The notes under the pieces were generated by a model. The model ran no database searches. It had not been told where the DNA came from and saw nothing but the letters and a program-made list of their open reading frames with translations. Source: JBFXCK01 sp050182275 (GTDB lineage: Bacteria; Pseudomonadota; Alphaproteobacteria; SHNJ01). From it: a stretch of DNA of 64,000 nt. Of the stretch, positions 1-11,378 are shown one piece after another; position 1 is the stretch's first letter, and each line of letters begins with the position of its first letter. Position numbers and translations under genes: made by a program. Location: assembly GCA_050182275.1 (NCBI GenBank), contig JBFXCK010000001.1, positions 62,001-126,000 on the forward strand, in the 5' to 3' direction.

Positions 1-1490
1 TCGAACTTGAACATTTCGGCGTGCCTTTTTCCCGCACGCCGGAAGGCAAAATTTATCAGCGCCCCTTTGGCGGGCACACGCTGGATAAAGGCAAGGGCAT
101 GGCCAAGCGCGCCTGCGCCGCGGCCGACCGCACCGGTCATGCGATTTTGCATACGCTGTATCAGCAATGTTTAAAACATAACGCCGCTTTTTTCGTTGAA
201 TATTTCGCGCTTGATTTATTGATGGATGAAAATGGCCAATGCGGCGGGGTGATCGCCTGGAATTTAGCCGATGGCACGATTCACCGCTTCAAGGCGCAAA
301 TGACGGTAATGGCGACCGGCGGTTATGGCAGGGCCTATTTTTCCTGCACCTCGGCGCATACTTGCACCGGCGATGGCAATGCAATGGTTTTGCGCGGCAA
401 CCTTCCTTTGCAAGATATGGAATTTGTGCAATTTCACCCAACCGGCATTTATGGTTCGGGCTGTTTGATCACCGAAGGCGCCAGAGGCGAGGGCGGCTAT
501 TTAACCAATTCCGAGGGCGAGCGTTTTATGGAACGCTATGCGCCATCGGCTAAAGATTTAGCCAGCCGCGATGTGGTCAGCCGCGCCATGACGGTTGAAA
601 TTAATGAAGGCCGCGGGGTTGGCGCGGAAAAAGACCATATTTTATTGCATCTGGAACATTTGGACCCGAAAATTTTGCATGAAAGGCTGCCGGGCATTTC
701 GGAAACTGCAAAAATTTTCGCCGGCGTCGATGTCACCAAAGCGCCGATTCCGGTGCTCCCCACCGTGCATTACAATATGGGCGGGATTCCCACCAATTAT
801 CACGGTGAAGTGTTGCGCCCGACGCCAACTAACCCCGATGCGGTGGCGCCGGGCTTGATGGCGATTGGCGAAGCGGCTTCGGTTTCGGTGCATGGCGCCA
901 ACCGTTTGGGCACGAATTCGCTTTTGGATTTGGTGGTGTTTGGCCGGGCTGCCGCCATCAGGGCCGCGGAAATCATCAAACCGGGCGCTGGTTCTGTGCC
1001 CATTCCCCAATCCGCAACCGATAAAGCCCTGGCCGCCTTTGATAAGGTGCGCCATGCAAACGGCAAATCCAAAACCAGCGAAATCAGGCTGGCCATGCAG
1101 CGCACCATGCAGCGCCATGCCAGCGTGTTCCGCACCAGCAAGGTATTACATGAGGGTGTTGAAAAAATTTATCAGGTAAAAGATGGGTTGAAAGATTTAA
1201 ACATCGCCGATCGCAGCCTGATTTGGAACAGCGATTTGGTCGAAGCTTTGGAATTGGTCAATTTGATGGATCAGGCGGTTGTGACCTTAGAGGGCGCCAA
1301 GGCGCGCCATGAATCGCGCGGCGCGCACGCGCATGAAGATTATCCGGAACGCGATGATAAGGAATGGCAAAAACATACGCTGGCCTGGGTAGAAGGGGTT
1401 AACCGCGCCAAAATCGCTTACCGTCCGGTTCATACCCATACCTTGTCCAATGATATTCAACCCATTCCCCCGGCGAAAAGGGTGTATTAA
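1..1490 (+). CDS. sdhA: Succinate dehydrogenase flavoprotein subunit, 5' end cut by window
   Basis: Catalytic subunit of complex II, oxidising succinate to fumarate at the inner membrane. The reading frame is open from base 3, and the residues before the first ATG (base 21) already match the family ([12 protein letters not shown]), so the true start lies upstream of the window. Visible family motifs are HPTG in the substrate site (about base 435), [11 protein letters not shown], and [19 protein letters not shown] near the FAD-contacting C-terminal part. The FAD-attachment region is outside the window. sdhB follows after 2 bases, so the two are cotranscribed. Only the membrane-anchor genes are missing here, presumably upstream. 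Confidence 0.97.
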   Translation, partial: ELEHFGVPFSRTPEGKIYQRPFGGHTLDKGKGMAKRACAAADRTGHAILHTLYQQCLKHNAAFFVEYFALDLLMDENGQCGGVIAWNLADGTIHRFKAQMTVMATGGYGRAYFSCTSAHTCTGDGNAMVLRGNLPLQDMEFVQFHPTGIYGSGCLITEGARGEGGYLTNSEGERFMERYAPSAKDLASRDVVSRAMTVEINEGRGVGAEKDHILLHLEHLDPKILHERLPGISETAKIFAGVDVTKAPIPVLPTVHYNMGGIPTNYHGEVLRPTPTNPDAVAPGLMAIGEAASVSVHGANRLGTNSLLDLVVFGRAAAIRAAEIIKPGAGSVPIPQSATDKALAAFDKVRHANGKSKTSEIRLAMQRTMQRHASVFRTSKVLHEGVEKIYQVKDGLKDLNIADRSLIWNSDLVEALELVNLMDQAVVTLEGAKARHESRGAHAHEDYPERDDKEWQKHTLAWVEGVNRAKIAYRPVHTHTLSNDIQPIPPAKRVY

Positions 1491-1492
1491 TC

Positions 1493-2275
1493 ATGGCCGA
1501 ATTTTCTTTGCCGCGTAATTCCAAAGTTAAAGAAGGTAAAACATTCAAAGCCGCCGCTGGCGCTAAGAATGTAAAAGAATTCAAAGTCTATCGCTGGAAT
1601 CCCGACACGGGCGAAAACCCCAGGCTTGATACCTATGAAGTCGATATGGATTCATGCGGGCCGATGGTTTTGGACGCGCTGATCAAAATCAAATCGGAAA
1701 GCGATTCAACGCTTACTTTCCGCCGCTCCTGCCGCGAGGGGATTTGCGGTTCCTGCTCGATGAATATCGATGGCACCAACACGCTTGCTTGCACCAAGCC
1801 GATTGATGAAATTAAAGGCGAAGTCAAAGTTTACCCGCTGCCGCATATGGAGGTGGTGAAAGATTTGGTGCCCGATTTGACGCAGATTTACGCGCAATAC
1901 CAGTCGATCAAACCCTGGCTGCAAAGCGAAACCCCGGCGCCCGCCGGAGCCGAGCGCCTGCAAAGCGAAGAAGAGCGCGCCAAGCTGGACGGTTTGTGGG
2001 AATGTATTTTATGCTTTTGCTGCACCACTTCCTGCCCCAGCTATTGGTGGAACGGCGACAAATATTTGGGCCCTGCCGTATTGCTGCAAGCCTATCGTTG
2101 GATCGCCGATTCGCGCGATCAGGCAACCGGCAAAAGGCTGGATGATTTGGAAGATCCGTTCAAACTTTACCGCTGCCATACCATCATGAATTGCACCAAG
2201 GCCTGCCCCAAGGGCCTGAATCCGGCCAAGGCGATCGGCGAAATCAAAAAGATGATGGTTGAACGGAAGGGTTGA
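1493..2275 (+). CDS. sdhB: Succinate dehydrogenase iron-sulfur subunit
   Basis: Electron-transfer subunit of complex II carrying three Fe-S clusters. The 260-residue protein shows the N-terminal 2Fe-2S ferredoxin cysteines ([13 protein letters not shown], then LACT), and the C-terminal 4Fe-4S and 3Fe-4S cysteines ([16 protein letters not shown] and [17 protein letters not shown]). Length and motif order match bacterial SdhB. It starts 2 bases after the sdhA stop and is the last gene of the sdh operon. The next gene is convergent, 12 bases away. A small SDHAF4-type assembly factor is encoded far away, at about 61.9 kb. Confidence 0.97.
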   Translation: MAEFSLPRNSKVKEGKTFKAAAGAKNVKEFKVYRWNPDTGENPRLDTYEVDMDSCGPMVLDALIKIKSESDSTLTFRRSCREGICGSCSMNIDGTNTLACTKPIDEIKGEVKVYPLPHMEVVKDLVPDLTQIYAQYQSIKPWLQSETPAPAGAERLQSEEERAKLDGLWECILCFCCTTSCPSYWWNGDKYLGPAVLLQAYRWIADSRDQATGKRLDDLEDPFKLYRCHTIMNCTKACPKGLNPAKAIGEIKKMMVERKG

Positions 2276-2287
2276 TCAATAATTATA

Positions 2288-2734
2288 TTAACGCAACCGT
2301 CCCTGATGCAAATACTGATGCCTTAATCTGGGCGGCGTTTTGCCATTGGAAGGGCGCGGCGGCAATTGCCACGGCGCTTTTGGATTTGGCGCCGGCAGGC
2401 CTTCTGTTACAGTTAAATCCGGGGGCAAGCGGCGAAAAGCGCGGTACGCCATGAAGGAAGAAATAAAACTTCCCAAAAAAAATATTCCGGTTGCTTCCCG
2501 CACCATGCCGACTATTCTAATTTTATCGGTGCGCGCTTGAGCATAGCGCTCGCTTGCCGCGTTAATCACCATATTATCGGCGAAACTTTTAGAAACCAAA
2601 GAACCAATCCATAATACCGAAGTTACGGCGATCCATGCCATAAACGGCAGAACAGGCTTCATCAAGCGGGGCGGAATATTTCCCCAAGCCGCGCGTATTT
2701 TATAATGAAAGGATTCTAGGAGGGGGTGACGCAT
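2288..2734 (-). CDS. Unknown small membrane protein, two predicted TM helices
   Basis: I do not recognise this 148-residue protein. It has two hydrophobic segments at about residues 27-47 and 82-99, separated by a polar loop rich in charged residues, and a proline-rich basic tail. This suggests a small inner-membrane protein. The start ATG is preceded by AAGG about 8 bases upstream. It converges on sdhB with a 12-base gap and is divergent from zapE. The alternative is that the open frame is fortuitous, but two clean membrane helices and no better ORF on the other strand favour a real gene. Confidence 0.6.
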   Translation of the reverse strand: MRHPLLESFHYKIRAAWGNIPPRLMKPVLPFMAWIAVTSVLWIGSLVSKSFADNMVINAASERYAQARTDKIRIVGMVREATGIFFLGSFISSFMAYRAFRRLPPDLTVTEGLPAPNPKAPWQLPPRPSNGKTPPRLRHQYLHQGRLR

Positions 2735-2826
2735 CTGTTTTACCTTGGCCGGACCTCAAGCTTGATAAATCCGCCCCGCAAAGTCAAGGATTTGCTTTCT
2801 TTTCCAATATCTTCTACAAAATCCCC

Positions 2827-4002
2827 ATGCTGCCTTCTCAAAAATTCCAGGAAATTCAACAGCTTCAGGGCTTGCAAAAAGACGCGGCGCAAAAAGGCGC
2901 GCTGGCCGCGCTTGACCGTTTATATGAAGAGTTAGGGCATTACCGCCCGGGCGCGCGCGCCAAAAAATTTGGCAAATGGCTGGGCGCGGAAATCACGCCG
3001 CCGCCTAAGGGCTTGTATTTTTACGGCGGGGTAGGCCGGGGCAAAACTTTATTGATGGATTTATTTTTTGATCTGGCTTTAACCGAAAAAAAGCGGCGCT
3101 GCCATTTCCATGAATTCATGGCCGATGTGCATCAACGCCTGCACTGGCAGCGCCAGAAAAGCAAGGCGACTTCCGATGATATTGTGGCGGTGGTGGCGGC
3201 GGAAATGGCGGCCGAAGCCTGGCTTGTCTGTTTTGATGAATTCCAAGTTTACGATATCGCCGATGCGATGATCTTGGCGCGTTTTTTCACCGAGCTCTTC
3301 GCCCAAGGGGTGGTGATGGTGGCGACCTCCAATGTCAAGCCCGATGATTTATATGCGGGCGGCCTGCATCGCGAACGGTTTTTGCCCTTCATCCCAGTTT
3401 TAAAAAATCATTGTGAGATCGTCGAATTTAAAGGCGCGGTCGATTACCGGTTGTTGAAATTAAAAGAATTGGATGTGTATTATACGCCGCTTGGAAATTA
3501 TGCCAGCGAATCGCTTGATCACGCTTTTGCCGAACTCACCGGCGGCGCGATCGCGCATGAAGAAATAATCACGGTCAAAGGCCGTAAAATCAAAGCGCCC
3601 AAAGCGGCCAAAGGGGTTGCCCAATTTCATTTCCGCGATTTATGCGAACAGCCTTTGGGGGCAAGTGATTATTTGGAATTGGCCAAAAATTTTCACACCC
3701 TCATTCTCGATGGCATTCCCTTATTCACCGATGAAAGGCGGAACGAAGCCAAAAGATTTATTATCTTGATTGATACTTTATACGATCAAAAGATCCGCCT
3801 GATATGCGCCGCCGCCGCCGCGCCCATGGAATTGTCGGCCCCCAATCAGCATGCTTTCGAATTCCAGCGCACAGCATCCCGCCTGATCGAAATGCAAAGC
3901 CCGGACTATTTAAGCATGCCGGAAGAAAAAGTTTCCTTATCAGAATCATCTTCGGCCAAGCCGCCAAAGGCAAAGCCGCGCCTTAGAAATAAATCCCCTT
4001 AA
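2827..4002 (+). CDS. zapE: Cell division protein ZapE (AFG1-like ATPase)
   Basis: AFG1/ZapE family P-loop ATPase; E. coli ZapE is a Z-ring-associated ATPase and the mitochondrial homologue acts in respiratory protein turnover. Walker A is GGVGRGKT at about residues 67-74, Walker B is LVCFDEFQ at 133-140, and a sensor-1-like VVMVATSN sits at 162-169. The length of 391 is normal for the family. It lies between the sdh operon and mdh, a neighbourhood common for zapE in alphaproteobacteria. It has an extra basic, Ser/Pro-rich tail of about 25 residues after the conserved part. Confidence 0.93.
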   Translation: MLPSQKFQEIQQLQGLQKDAAQKGALAALDRLYEELGHYRPGARAKKFGKWLGAEITPPPKGLYFYGGVGRGKTLLMDLFFDLALTEKKRRCHFHEFMADVHQRLHWQRQKSKATSDDIVAVVAAEMAAEAWLVCFDEFQVYDIADAMILARFFTELFAQGVVMVATSNVKPDDLYAGGLHRERFLPFIPVLKNHCEIVEFKGAVDYRLLKLKELDVYYTPLGNYASESLDHAFAELTGGAIAHEEIITVKGRKIKAPKAAKGVAQFHFRDLCEQPLGASDYLELAKNFHTLILDGIPLFTDERRNEAKRFIILIDTLYDQKIRLICAAAAAPMELSAPNQHAFEFQRTASRLIEMQSPDYLSMPEEKVSLSESSSAKPPKAKPRLRNKSP

Positions 4003-4043
4003 TTTCTGCGCCACCCCTGGCATTTGGGGCGCATTATTGCTAA

Positions 4044-5042
<999 letters not shown>

Positions 5043-5113
5043 GCGGCTGATAAAAAATTTATGCAGGATAATGGGTAAAAAATTTCAATAACCCAAACGG
5101 TACGAGGTGATAG

Positions 5114-5302
5114 ATGACGAAAGAACTGCCAAAGCTGCAACGCTCGCCTATGGAAATGGGCGGGAATGGAACTGGACAGACGGAGATGAGTGGCATCATC
5201 AAAGATTTAAGCCGTTATGATGAATTGCCGGAACATGGCATCAGGCCGCCCGGTTTGCATTGGCGGCTGGAACTGCGTTTATTGACGGAAAGGGTTAGAT
5301 AA
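5114..5302 (+). CDS. Small protein translationally coupled to sucC, unknown
   Basis: A 62-residue polar protein ([19 protein letters not shown]..., ending RLLTERVR) not recognised from any family I know. Evidence that it is translated: GAGGTGA lies about 5 bases before its ATG, and its TAA overlaps the sucC ATG by one base (TAATG), the classic layout for coupled translation. It has no membrane segment or signal peptide. Its position between mdh and sucC suggests either a small modulator of the TCA enzymes or a leader that sets sucC translation; both are inference. Confidence 0.6.
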   Translation: MTKELPKLQRSPMEMGGNGTGQTEMSGIIKDLSRYDELPEHGIRPPGLHWRLELRLLTERVR

Positions 5303-6471
5303 TGAATATCCATGAGTATCAAGCAAAAAAATTATTAAGCCAGTACGGCGTTGCCGTGCCGCGCGGGCAGGTGGCCTATACGCCGGAGGAAGCCGAGGCC
5401 GCAGCCAAGCAATTGGGCGGCCCGGTGTGGGTGGTCAAGGCGCAAATCCATGCCGGCGGCAGGGGCAAGGGCGGCGGCGTGAAAGTGGTGAAATCAATTA
5501 ATGACGTCAAAGACAATGCCAAAAAAATGATCGGCATGAATTTGGTGACGCATCAAACCGGCCCCGAAGGCAAGGAAGTCAAGCGCGTTTATATCGAAGA
5601 GGGCTGTTCAATTGCGCGCGAATTATATTTATCGATGCTGGTTGACCGGGGCACGGGCCGTTTGGGCATCATGGCCTCGACCGAAGGCGGGATGGATATC
5701 GAGGAAGTGGCGGCCAAACATCCGGAAAAAATTTTAAAATTGTTTATCGATCCTGCCACCGGCTTTCAAGCCTATCATGGCCGCAAAATGGCTTTTGGCT
5801 TAGGCCTGACCGGCAAGCAAGTGGATAATGCCGTGAAATTCATGGCGGCGATGGCCAAGGCCTTCGAAGATTTGGATTGCTCGATGCTGGAAATCAATCC
5901 GCTGGTGGTCACCTCGACCGGCGATATCATCGCGCTTGATGCGAAAATGAATTTTGATGACAATGCGCTTTTCCGCCACCCTTCGGTCGAACAATTGCGC
6001 GATGAAGATGAAGAAGACCCGATGGAGCGCGAAGCCGCCAAGCATAGTTTGAACTATGTGAAAATGACCGGCAATATCGGCTGTATGGTGAACGGCGCCG
6101 GGCTGGCGATGGCGACCATGGATATTATCAAATTATCCGGCGGCGAGCCTGCCAACTTCTTGGATGTCGGCGGCGGCGCCACTAAAGAGCGGGTGACGGC
6201 AGCTTTTAAATTAATTTTATCCGATCCCAAGGTCGAAGGCATTTTGGTGAACATCTTCGGCGGTATTATGCGCTGCGACGTCATTGCCGAAGGCATTGTT
6301 GCGGCGGCCAAGGAAGTTTCCTTGCATGTGCCCCTGGTGGTGCGTTTGGAAGGCACCAATGTGGATTTAGGTAAAAAGATTTTGGCATCCAGCGGCCTTC
6401 CCATCGTTTCCGCCGATAATTTGCAGCAAGCCGCCGAAAAGGTTGTTAAAGCTGTGAAAGAAGCAGCGTAA
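5302..6471 (+). CDS. sucC: Succinyl-CoA synthetase (ADP-forming) beta subunit
   Basis: Beta subunit of succinate-CoA ligase; ATP-grasp nucleotide-binding half of the alpha2beta2 enzyme making ATP or GTP from succinyl-CoA. It starts [12 protein letters not shown], a signature of the family, and carries the ATP-grasp glycine-rich stretch ([12 protein letters not shown]) near residue 50. The C-terminal domain includes the [15 protein letters not shown] motif. The length of 389 is standard. The start overlaps the preceding small ORF stop by one base. sucD follows after 98 bases that contain a paired hairpin repeat. Confidence 0.97.
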   Translation: MNIHEYQAKKLLSQYGVAVPRGQVAYTPEEAEAAAKQLGGPVWVVKAQIHAGGRGKGGGVKVVKSINDVKDNAKKMIGMNLVTHQTGPEGKEVKRVYIEEGCSIARELYLSMLVDRGTGRLGIMASTEGGMDIEEVAAKHPEKILKLFIDPATGFQAYHGRKMAFGLGLTGKQVDNAVKFMAAMAKAFEDLDCSMLEINPLVVTSTGDIIALDAKMNFDDNALFRHPSVEQLRDEDEEDPMEREAAKHSLNYVKMTGNIGCMVNGAGLAMATMDIIKLSGGEPANFLDVGGGATKERVTAAFKLILSDPKVEGILVNIFGGIMRCDVIAEGIVAAAKEVSLHVPLVVRLEGTNVDLGKKILASSGLPIVSADNLQQAAEKVVKAVKEAA

Positions 6472-6480
6472 ATATTTAAC

Positions 6481-6550
6481 GCTCATGGTTCGACAAGCTC
6501 ACCATGAGCTAAGTTATAAGATGCTCATCCTGAGCTTGTCGAAGGATGAG
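6481..6550. repeat. Pair of inverted REP-like hairpins between sucC and sucD
   Basis: Two palindromic units in opposite orientation: 6481-6509 (arms GCTCATGG / CCATGAGC around TTCGACAAGCTCA) and 6524-6550 (arms CTCATCCT / AGGATGAG around GAGCTTGTCGA). The internal loops are reverse complements of each other, so the pair forms a BIME-like unit. The same family recurs at 37092-37120 and, interrupted, at 36977-37073. It lies inside the sucC-sucD transcript and may shape mRNA stability. Confidence 0.85.
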
Positions 6551-6569
6551 GATATAAAAGGAGTCAAGA

Positions 6570-7457
6570 ATGTCTATCTTAGTCGATAAAAACACCAAAG
6601 TCATTTGCCAGGGCTTCACCGGCGCGCAAGGCACTTTCCATAGCGAACAGGCCATCGCCTATGGCACCAAAATGGTCGGCGGCGTTACGCCGAACAAGGG
6701 CGGCACCAAGCATTTGGATTTGCCCGTGTTCAACACAGTGCAAGAAGCTAAGGATAAAACCGGTTGCGACGCCAGCGTGATTTATGTGCCCCCACCTTAC
6801 GCCGCCGATGCGATTTTAGAGGCGATCGACGCCGAGCTGCGTTTGGTGGTGTGCATCACCGAGGGCATTCCAGTGTTGGATATGGTGCGGGTAAAACGCG
6901 CGCTTGCCGGTTCCAAAACCAGGCTTATTGGCCCTAATTGCCCTGGCGTTATTACGCCCGGCGAATGCAAAATCGGCATTATGCCGGGGCATATTCATAA
7001 GCGCGGCAAGGTTGGGATTGTCTCGAAATCCGGCACCCTAACGTATGAAGCGGTTGCGCAAACCACGGCGGTGAATTTGGGCCAATCGACTTGCGTCGGC
7101 ATTGGCGGCGATCCGGTTAATGGCACCAATTTCATCGAAGTTTTGGACATGTTTTTCAGCGATGCTGAAACCGAAGCCGTTATCATGATCGGTGAAATCG
7201 GTGGCTCGGCGGAAGAAGAGGCGGCCGAATTTGTGAAGAAACATCCAAAGAAAAAACCCATGGTTGGTTTTATCGCCGGCGTCACCGCTCCCCCCGGCAA
7301 GCGCATGGGCCATGCCGGCGCAATTGTGACGGGCGGCAAGGGCGACGCCAAATCGAAAATCGAGGCTTTCAAAGCCGCAGGAATCGCGGTTGCCGCCAAT
7401 CCCGCCGTGTTGGGTACCACGATGGTTGAGGTGTTGAAAAACCGCAAAGCGGCTTAA
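6570..7457 (+). CDS. sucD: Succinyl-CoA synthetase alpha subunit
   Basis: Alpha subunit of succinate-CoA ligase, binding CoA and carrying the phosphohistidine. The CoA-binding Rossmann part begins [20 protein letters not shown], and the phosphorylated histidine is His248 in [18 protein letters not shown]. The length of 295 is normal. AGGAG lies 8 bases before the ATG. It follows sucC in the standard order and is followed closely by two unrecognised genes before sucA. Confidence 0.97.
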   Translation: MSILVDKNTKVICQGFTGAQGTFHSEQAIAYGTKMVGGVTPNKGGTKHLDLPVFNTVQEAKDKTGCDASVIYVPPPYAADAILEAIDAELRLVVCITEGIPVLDMVRVKRALAGSKTRLIGPNCPGVITPGECKIGIMPGHIHKRGKVGIVSKSGTLTYEAVAQTTAVNLGQSTCVGIGGDPVNGTNFIEVLDMFFSDAETEAVIMIGEIGGSAEEEAAEFVKKHPKKKPMVGFIAGVTAPPGKRMGHAGAIVTGGKGDAKSKIEAFKAAGIAVAANPAVLGTTMVEVLKNRKAA

Positions 7458-7473
7458 AAAATATAGGGGCAGG

Positions 7474-7998
7474 ATGACCACAGCACAACGACAACCAACC
7501 AAGCGTCCCACCACCGCTTTGTACCGCCAAGCGCTGGAACAATTGGCTTTGGGTTTAAACAAGGAAACCGGCGGAAAATATTTAGGCCAGGAAAACCCCA
7601 TCAGCTACGTTGGCGCCGCCCGCGCCTATGCCAAGGGTATGCGCTTGGCCCGCCAGGATTACGATGATTTGGGCGGCCCGCCGGCGAAAATTTTACTGCG
7701 CCATTTGGGCCTGGCTTTAATGCGCCTGGTTCCCTGCTTGCGCGAACAGCGGGAAAATGAAATGGCTAGCACTATTATCCATGTTTGCCTTAATCATGCG
7801 CTTTCCACACAAGCGGCTTACCGCATGGCCCTTGCCTATCGGGATAAAAGTTTTGCATCGGCGGCGTGGGTATGGCCTAAAGACCCCGAAATTTTACGCG
7901 CCCAAGATGATCCGCTTAAAGTGGCGCGAGGCATTGAACTCGTTAGCTGGCACCAACAAGGCGCTTACGGGCGCGCGATGACGCGGGAGCGGGCGTAA
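7474..7998 (+). CDS. Unknown protein in the suc operon
   Basis: A 174-residue protein I do not recognise, predicted cytoplasmic and mostly helical, with many Ala, Leu, Arg and Tyr. There is no signal peptide, metal motif or nucleotide-binding motif that I can see. GGGGCAGG precedes the ATG. It starts 16 bases after sucD, ends 3 bases before the next unknown gene, and shares base and codon use with its neighbours, so it belongs to the same transcript. A function linked to 2-oxoglutarate dehydrogenase is only a guess from position. Confidence 0.75.
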   Translation: MTTAQRQPTKRPTTALYRQALEQLALGLNKETGGKYLGQENPISYVGAARAYAKGMRLARQDYDDLGGPPAKILLRHLGLALMRLVPCLREQRENEMASTIIHVCLNHALSTQAAYRMALAYRDKSFASAAWVWPKDPEILRAQDDPLKVARGIELVSWHQQGAYGRAMTRERA

Positions 7999-8001
7999 AA
8001 T

Positions 8002-8496
8002 ATGAGCGATGTTTTCTCCGAATCTTCCGGATTTTCAGCGCACGCGGTTGAAAAGGCCGAGGGGTTTTATGGAAAAGCCAGCGCCGCTTTGCAGGATGGG
8101 GTTAAATTTTATTTAGAAGAAGAATGGAATAACGCTGGCGGGAATTTTTGTAATGCGTTGGTTTTCAGCGCTAAGGGGCGTGCAGCATATAAAGAAGAAA
8201 GCAATCTTAAGGCCAATCATCAAGCCGCCATTTTATTTTTACAAACAATTGCCAAGGCTGAAAAGGGCAATCCTACCCCTTATTGGCGGGAGCTGCTTTT
8301 ACAAGCCTTGCAACATGTAATTCCCGGCACCGATCATTATATAATAGTGATGAAAGTTCTCAATAATCCTTCGAAGCCCTTGGAAGAAATTTTGGATATT
8401 CCGCCCGATAAGGAAAGACAAGCTAGGGTCAAAACGCTTTTCGAGGCTTTTCCGGGGATCGCCGTTCACGAATTATGCACTTGCAGGTTAAGATAA
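8002..8496 (+). CDS. Unknown protein coupled to sucA
   Basis: A 164-residue acidic-to-neutral protein, probably all-helical and cytoplasmic; the central part (ALQDGVKFYLEEEWNNAGGNFCNALVF) resembles a helical-repeat hairpin but I cannot assign a family. It ends in a Cys-rich tail (HELCTCRLR). Its TAA overlaps the sucA ATG by one base (TAATG at 8494-8498), so sucA translation is probably coupled to it. It sits with the preceding unknown gene between sucD and sucA. Confidence 0.7.
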   Translation: MSDVFSESSGFSAHAVEKAEGFYGKASAALQDGVKFYLEEEWNNAGGNFCNALVFSAKGRAAYKEESNLKANHQAAILFLQTIAKAEKGNPTPYWRELLLQALQHVIPGTDHYIIVMKVLNNPSKPLEEILDIPPDKERQARVKTLFEAFPGIAVHELCTCRLR

Positions 8497-11363
8497 TGAC
8501 AAATACTTCGACCCAAAACACTTTTTTATATGGCGCCAATGCCGCCTATGTCGCCGAGATTTACCAGCGCTATATGCAAAATCCCGGCAATGTCGACGCC
8601 TCCTGGGCCTCTTTTTTCAAGGCGCTGAATGATAATGACCGCGCCGTGCTGGCCGATTTCGGCGGCGCTTCGTGGAATAAATATCCGGCGCATATTATTG
8701 GCGCGGTTGATGCCGATGCCAAGCCCGCTAAAAAGGCAAAGGGCGAGGCAGCGCCAGCCAATGATGAAGCGATCCTAGATTCCTTGCGGGCGCGGGCGTT
8801 GATCCGCGCTTTCCGCGTGCGCGGGCATTTGCAGGCGAATCTTGACCCGCTTGGCTTAATGAAGCGCGATTACCAGCCCGATCTTGATCCGGCGACCTAT
8901 GGTTTTTCTGATAGCGATTACGACCGCCCAATTTTTTTAGGCGGCGATTTGCCAGGCGTTGAGAATGTCACTTTGCGCCAAATCCTGGAAATTTTGCGGG
9001 CAACCTATTCCGGTTCGGTTGGCGTTGAATTCATGCATATTCAAGACCCCTTGCAGCGCGCCTGGATTCAAAGCCGGATCGAATCGCGCCATAATTACCG
9101 CGATGACAGCATCGAGGGTAAAAAAGCGACCTTAGAAAAACTCACGGCTGGCGAAATTTTTGAAAAATTCCTGCACACCAAATATACCGGCACCAAGCGC
9201 TTTGGCTTAGAGGGCGGCGAAAGCCTGATTCCCGCCCTTGAAACCGTTTTGCAAACAAGCGCCAAATTGGGCGTGGGGGAGGCCATTTTCGGCATGGCGC
9301 ACCGCGGGCGGCTATCGACACTGATTAATATTTTGGCCAAACCTTTGGTGAAATTATTGGCGGAGTTTGAGGGCCGGCCCGCCTCGCCGACCGATGTGCA
9401 AGGTTCCGGCGATGTGAAATACCATCTGGGCACCTCAAACGACCGTCCCGCTGGCGGAGCTATGATGCATGTGTCATTGCTGGCCAATCCCTCGCATCTC
9501 GAGGCCGTTAATCCGGTGGTCATGGGCAAGGTGCGCGCCAAGCAGGATCAGCGCGGCGATCAGGCCCGTGAAAAAGTGATGGGCATTTTGCTGCATGGCG
9601 ATGCGGCCTTTGCTGGCCAGGGCGTTGTGCCGGAATGTTTGATGATGGCGGAATTGCCGGGCTACCGTATCGGCGGGATTTTACATATTATCATCAACAA
9701 CCAAATTGGTTTCACCACTTCGCCGAATTACGGCCGCTCCTCGCCCTATTCATCGGATGTGGCGAAGATGATTCAAGCGCCCATTTTCCACGTCAATGGC
9801 GATGACCCGGAAGCCGTGGTCTATGTCGCGCAATTGGCCAGCGAATACCGCCATGCCTTCAAGCATGATGTGGTGGTCGATATGATTTGCTACCGCCGCC
9901 ACGGCCATAATGAAACCGATGAACCGGCTTTCACCCAGCCGGTGATGTACAAGCAAATCGCCCAGCAAAAAACCGCCCGCACCAAATATGCCGAGCAGTT
10001 GGTGGCCGAAGGCGCGCTTTCCCAAGAAGAAGCCGATCAAATGGTCGCCAAATACCATCAATGGATGGAAAAGGAACAGGAAGCCGCCAAATCCTACAAG
10101 CCCAACAAGGCCGATTGGCTGGAAGGGGCGTGGAGCGGCATGAAAACCGCGCCCTCCCATGCCGAAAAGCCGGAAAGCTGGTATGGCAAAACGGGGGTGG
10201 CGGAAAAGACTTTGCAAAAAATCGGCGCGGCGCTGACCTCGGCGCCCAAGGATTTTAATTTAAATTCTAAAATCGCGCGTCAATTAGAGCAGAAAAAATC
10301 CATGTTCAAATCGGGCGAAGGCTTTGATTGGGCGACGGCCGAAGCCTTGGCCTTTGGTTCCTTGGCGGCGGAAGGTTTTAGGGTGCGTTTATCAGGCCAG
10401 GATGTAGGGCGCGGCACTTTTTCGCAGCGCCACGCCATTTTGCACGATCAGGAAAATCAGAACCGTTATTTGCCGTTGCAGAATATCGATCCAAACCAAG
10501 CTTCGGTCGAAGTGGTTGACAGCCCTCTATCCGAATATGGCGTGATGGGTTTTGACTATGGCTATTCCCTGGCCGATCCCAAGGCGCTGGTCTGCTGGGA
10601 AGCGCAGTTTGGCGATTTTTCCAACGGCGCGCAAATTATTATCGATCAATTTATTTCTTCCTCCGAATCGAAATGGCTGCGCATGTCGGGGCTGACCTTG
10701 CTTTTGCCGCATGGCTATGAAGGCCAGGGGCCGGAACATTCTTCTTGCCGCTTAGAGCGCTATTTGCAGCTTTGCGCCGAAGATAATATGCAGGTCGCCA
10801 ATTGCTCGACGCCGGCCAATTATTTCCATATTCTGCGCCGGCAAATGAAGCGCGATTTCAGAAAGCCCTTGATTATCGCCACGCCCAAATCGCTCTTGCG
10901 CCATAAATTATGCGTCTCGAAATTAAGCGATATGGCGGAAGGAACTTCTTTCCAGCCGGTATTGGCGGAAATTGATCAATTGGATGCCGCCAAAATAAAA
11001 CGCGTGGTTTTATGCACCGGGAAAATCTATTATGATTTATATGAAGCCCGCGCGGCGGCGAAAATCTCCAACGTGGCGCTCCTTCGCGTTGAGCAGCTTT
11101 ACCCCTGGCCGGAACATGCCCTGGTAGAAATCTTGAAGCCCTATAAGGCGGCCGAATTCGCCTGGTGCCAAGAGGAGCCGCAAAATATGGGGGCTTGGAC
11201 GTATTTGGACAGGCGCCTTGAAAGAACCTTGGCCAAATTGGGGGCCAAAAACGGAAATGCTCTTTATTTGGGCCGCCCCGAAGCCGCCAGCCCGGCAGTC
11301 GGTTATTTAAAGAAACACGAGGCCGAGCAAAAGGCGCTTCTCGAGGCGGCCTTGAAGGTGTAA
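8496..11363 (+). CDS. sucA: 2-oxoglutarate dehydrogenase E1 component
   Basis: Thiamine-diphosphate E1 of the 2-oxoglutarate dehydrogenase complex, decarboxylating 2-oxoglutarate and succinylating the E2 lipoyl group. The N-terminal E2-binding-type segment (FLYGANAAYVAEIYQRYMQNPGNVDASW) is present, followed by the ThDP domain with GMAHRGRLSTLINI and GDAAFAGQGVV, and the transketolase-like C-terminal half (SGQDVGRGTFSQRHA, GYEGQGPEHSS). I start it at 8496 (MTNTSTQ), which overlaps the upstream stop, rather than at an in-frame ATG 7 codons earlier. This gives 955 residues, normal for the family. Confidence 0.96.
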   Translation: MTNTSTQNTFLYGANAAYVAEIYQRYMQNPGNVDASWASFFKALNDNDRAVLADFGGASWNKYPAHIIGAVDADAKPAKKAKGEAAPANDEAILDSLRARALIRAFRVRGHLQANLDPLGLMKRDYQPDLDPATYGFSDSDYDRPIFLGGDLPGVENVTLRQILEILRATYSGSVGVEFMHIQDPLQRAWIQSRIESRHNYRDDSIEGKKATLEKLTAGEIFEKFLHTKYTGTKRFGLEGGESLIPALETVLQTSAKLGVGEAIFGMAHRGRLSTLINILAKPLVKLLAEFEGRPASPTDVQGSGDVKYHLGTSNDRPAGGAMMHVSLLANPSHLEAVNPVVMGKVRAKQDQRGDQAREKVMGILLHGDAAFAGQGVVPECLMMAELPGYRIGGILHIIINNQIGFTTSPNYGRSSPYSSDVAKMIQAPIFHVNGDDPEAVVYVAQLASEYRHAFKHDVVVDMICYRRHGHNETDEPAFTQPVMYKQIAQQKTARTKYAEQLVAEGALSQEEADQMVAKYHQWMEKEQEAAKSYKPNKADWLEGAWSGMKTAPSHAEKPESWYGKTGVAEKTLQKIGAALTSAPKDFNLNSKIARQLEQKKSMFKSGEGFDWATAEALAFGSLAAEGFRVRLSGQDVGRGTFSQRHAILHDQENQNRYLPLQNIDPNQASVEVVDSPLSEYGVMGFDYGYSLADPKALVCWEAQFGDFSNGAQIIIDQFISSSESKWLRMSGLTLLLPHGYEGQGPEHSSCRLERYLQLCAEDNMQVANCSTPANYFHILRRQMKRDFRKPLIIATPKSLLRHKLCVSKLSDMAEGTSFQPVLAEIDQLDAAKIKRVVLCTGKIYYDLYEARAAAKISNVALLRVEQLYPWPEHALVEILKPYKAAEFAWCQEEPQNMGAWTYLDRRLERTLAKLGAKNGNALYLGRPEAASPAVGYLKKHEAEQKALLEAALKV

Positions 11364-11378
11364 ATATGACCCCGAATC

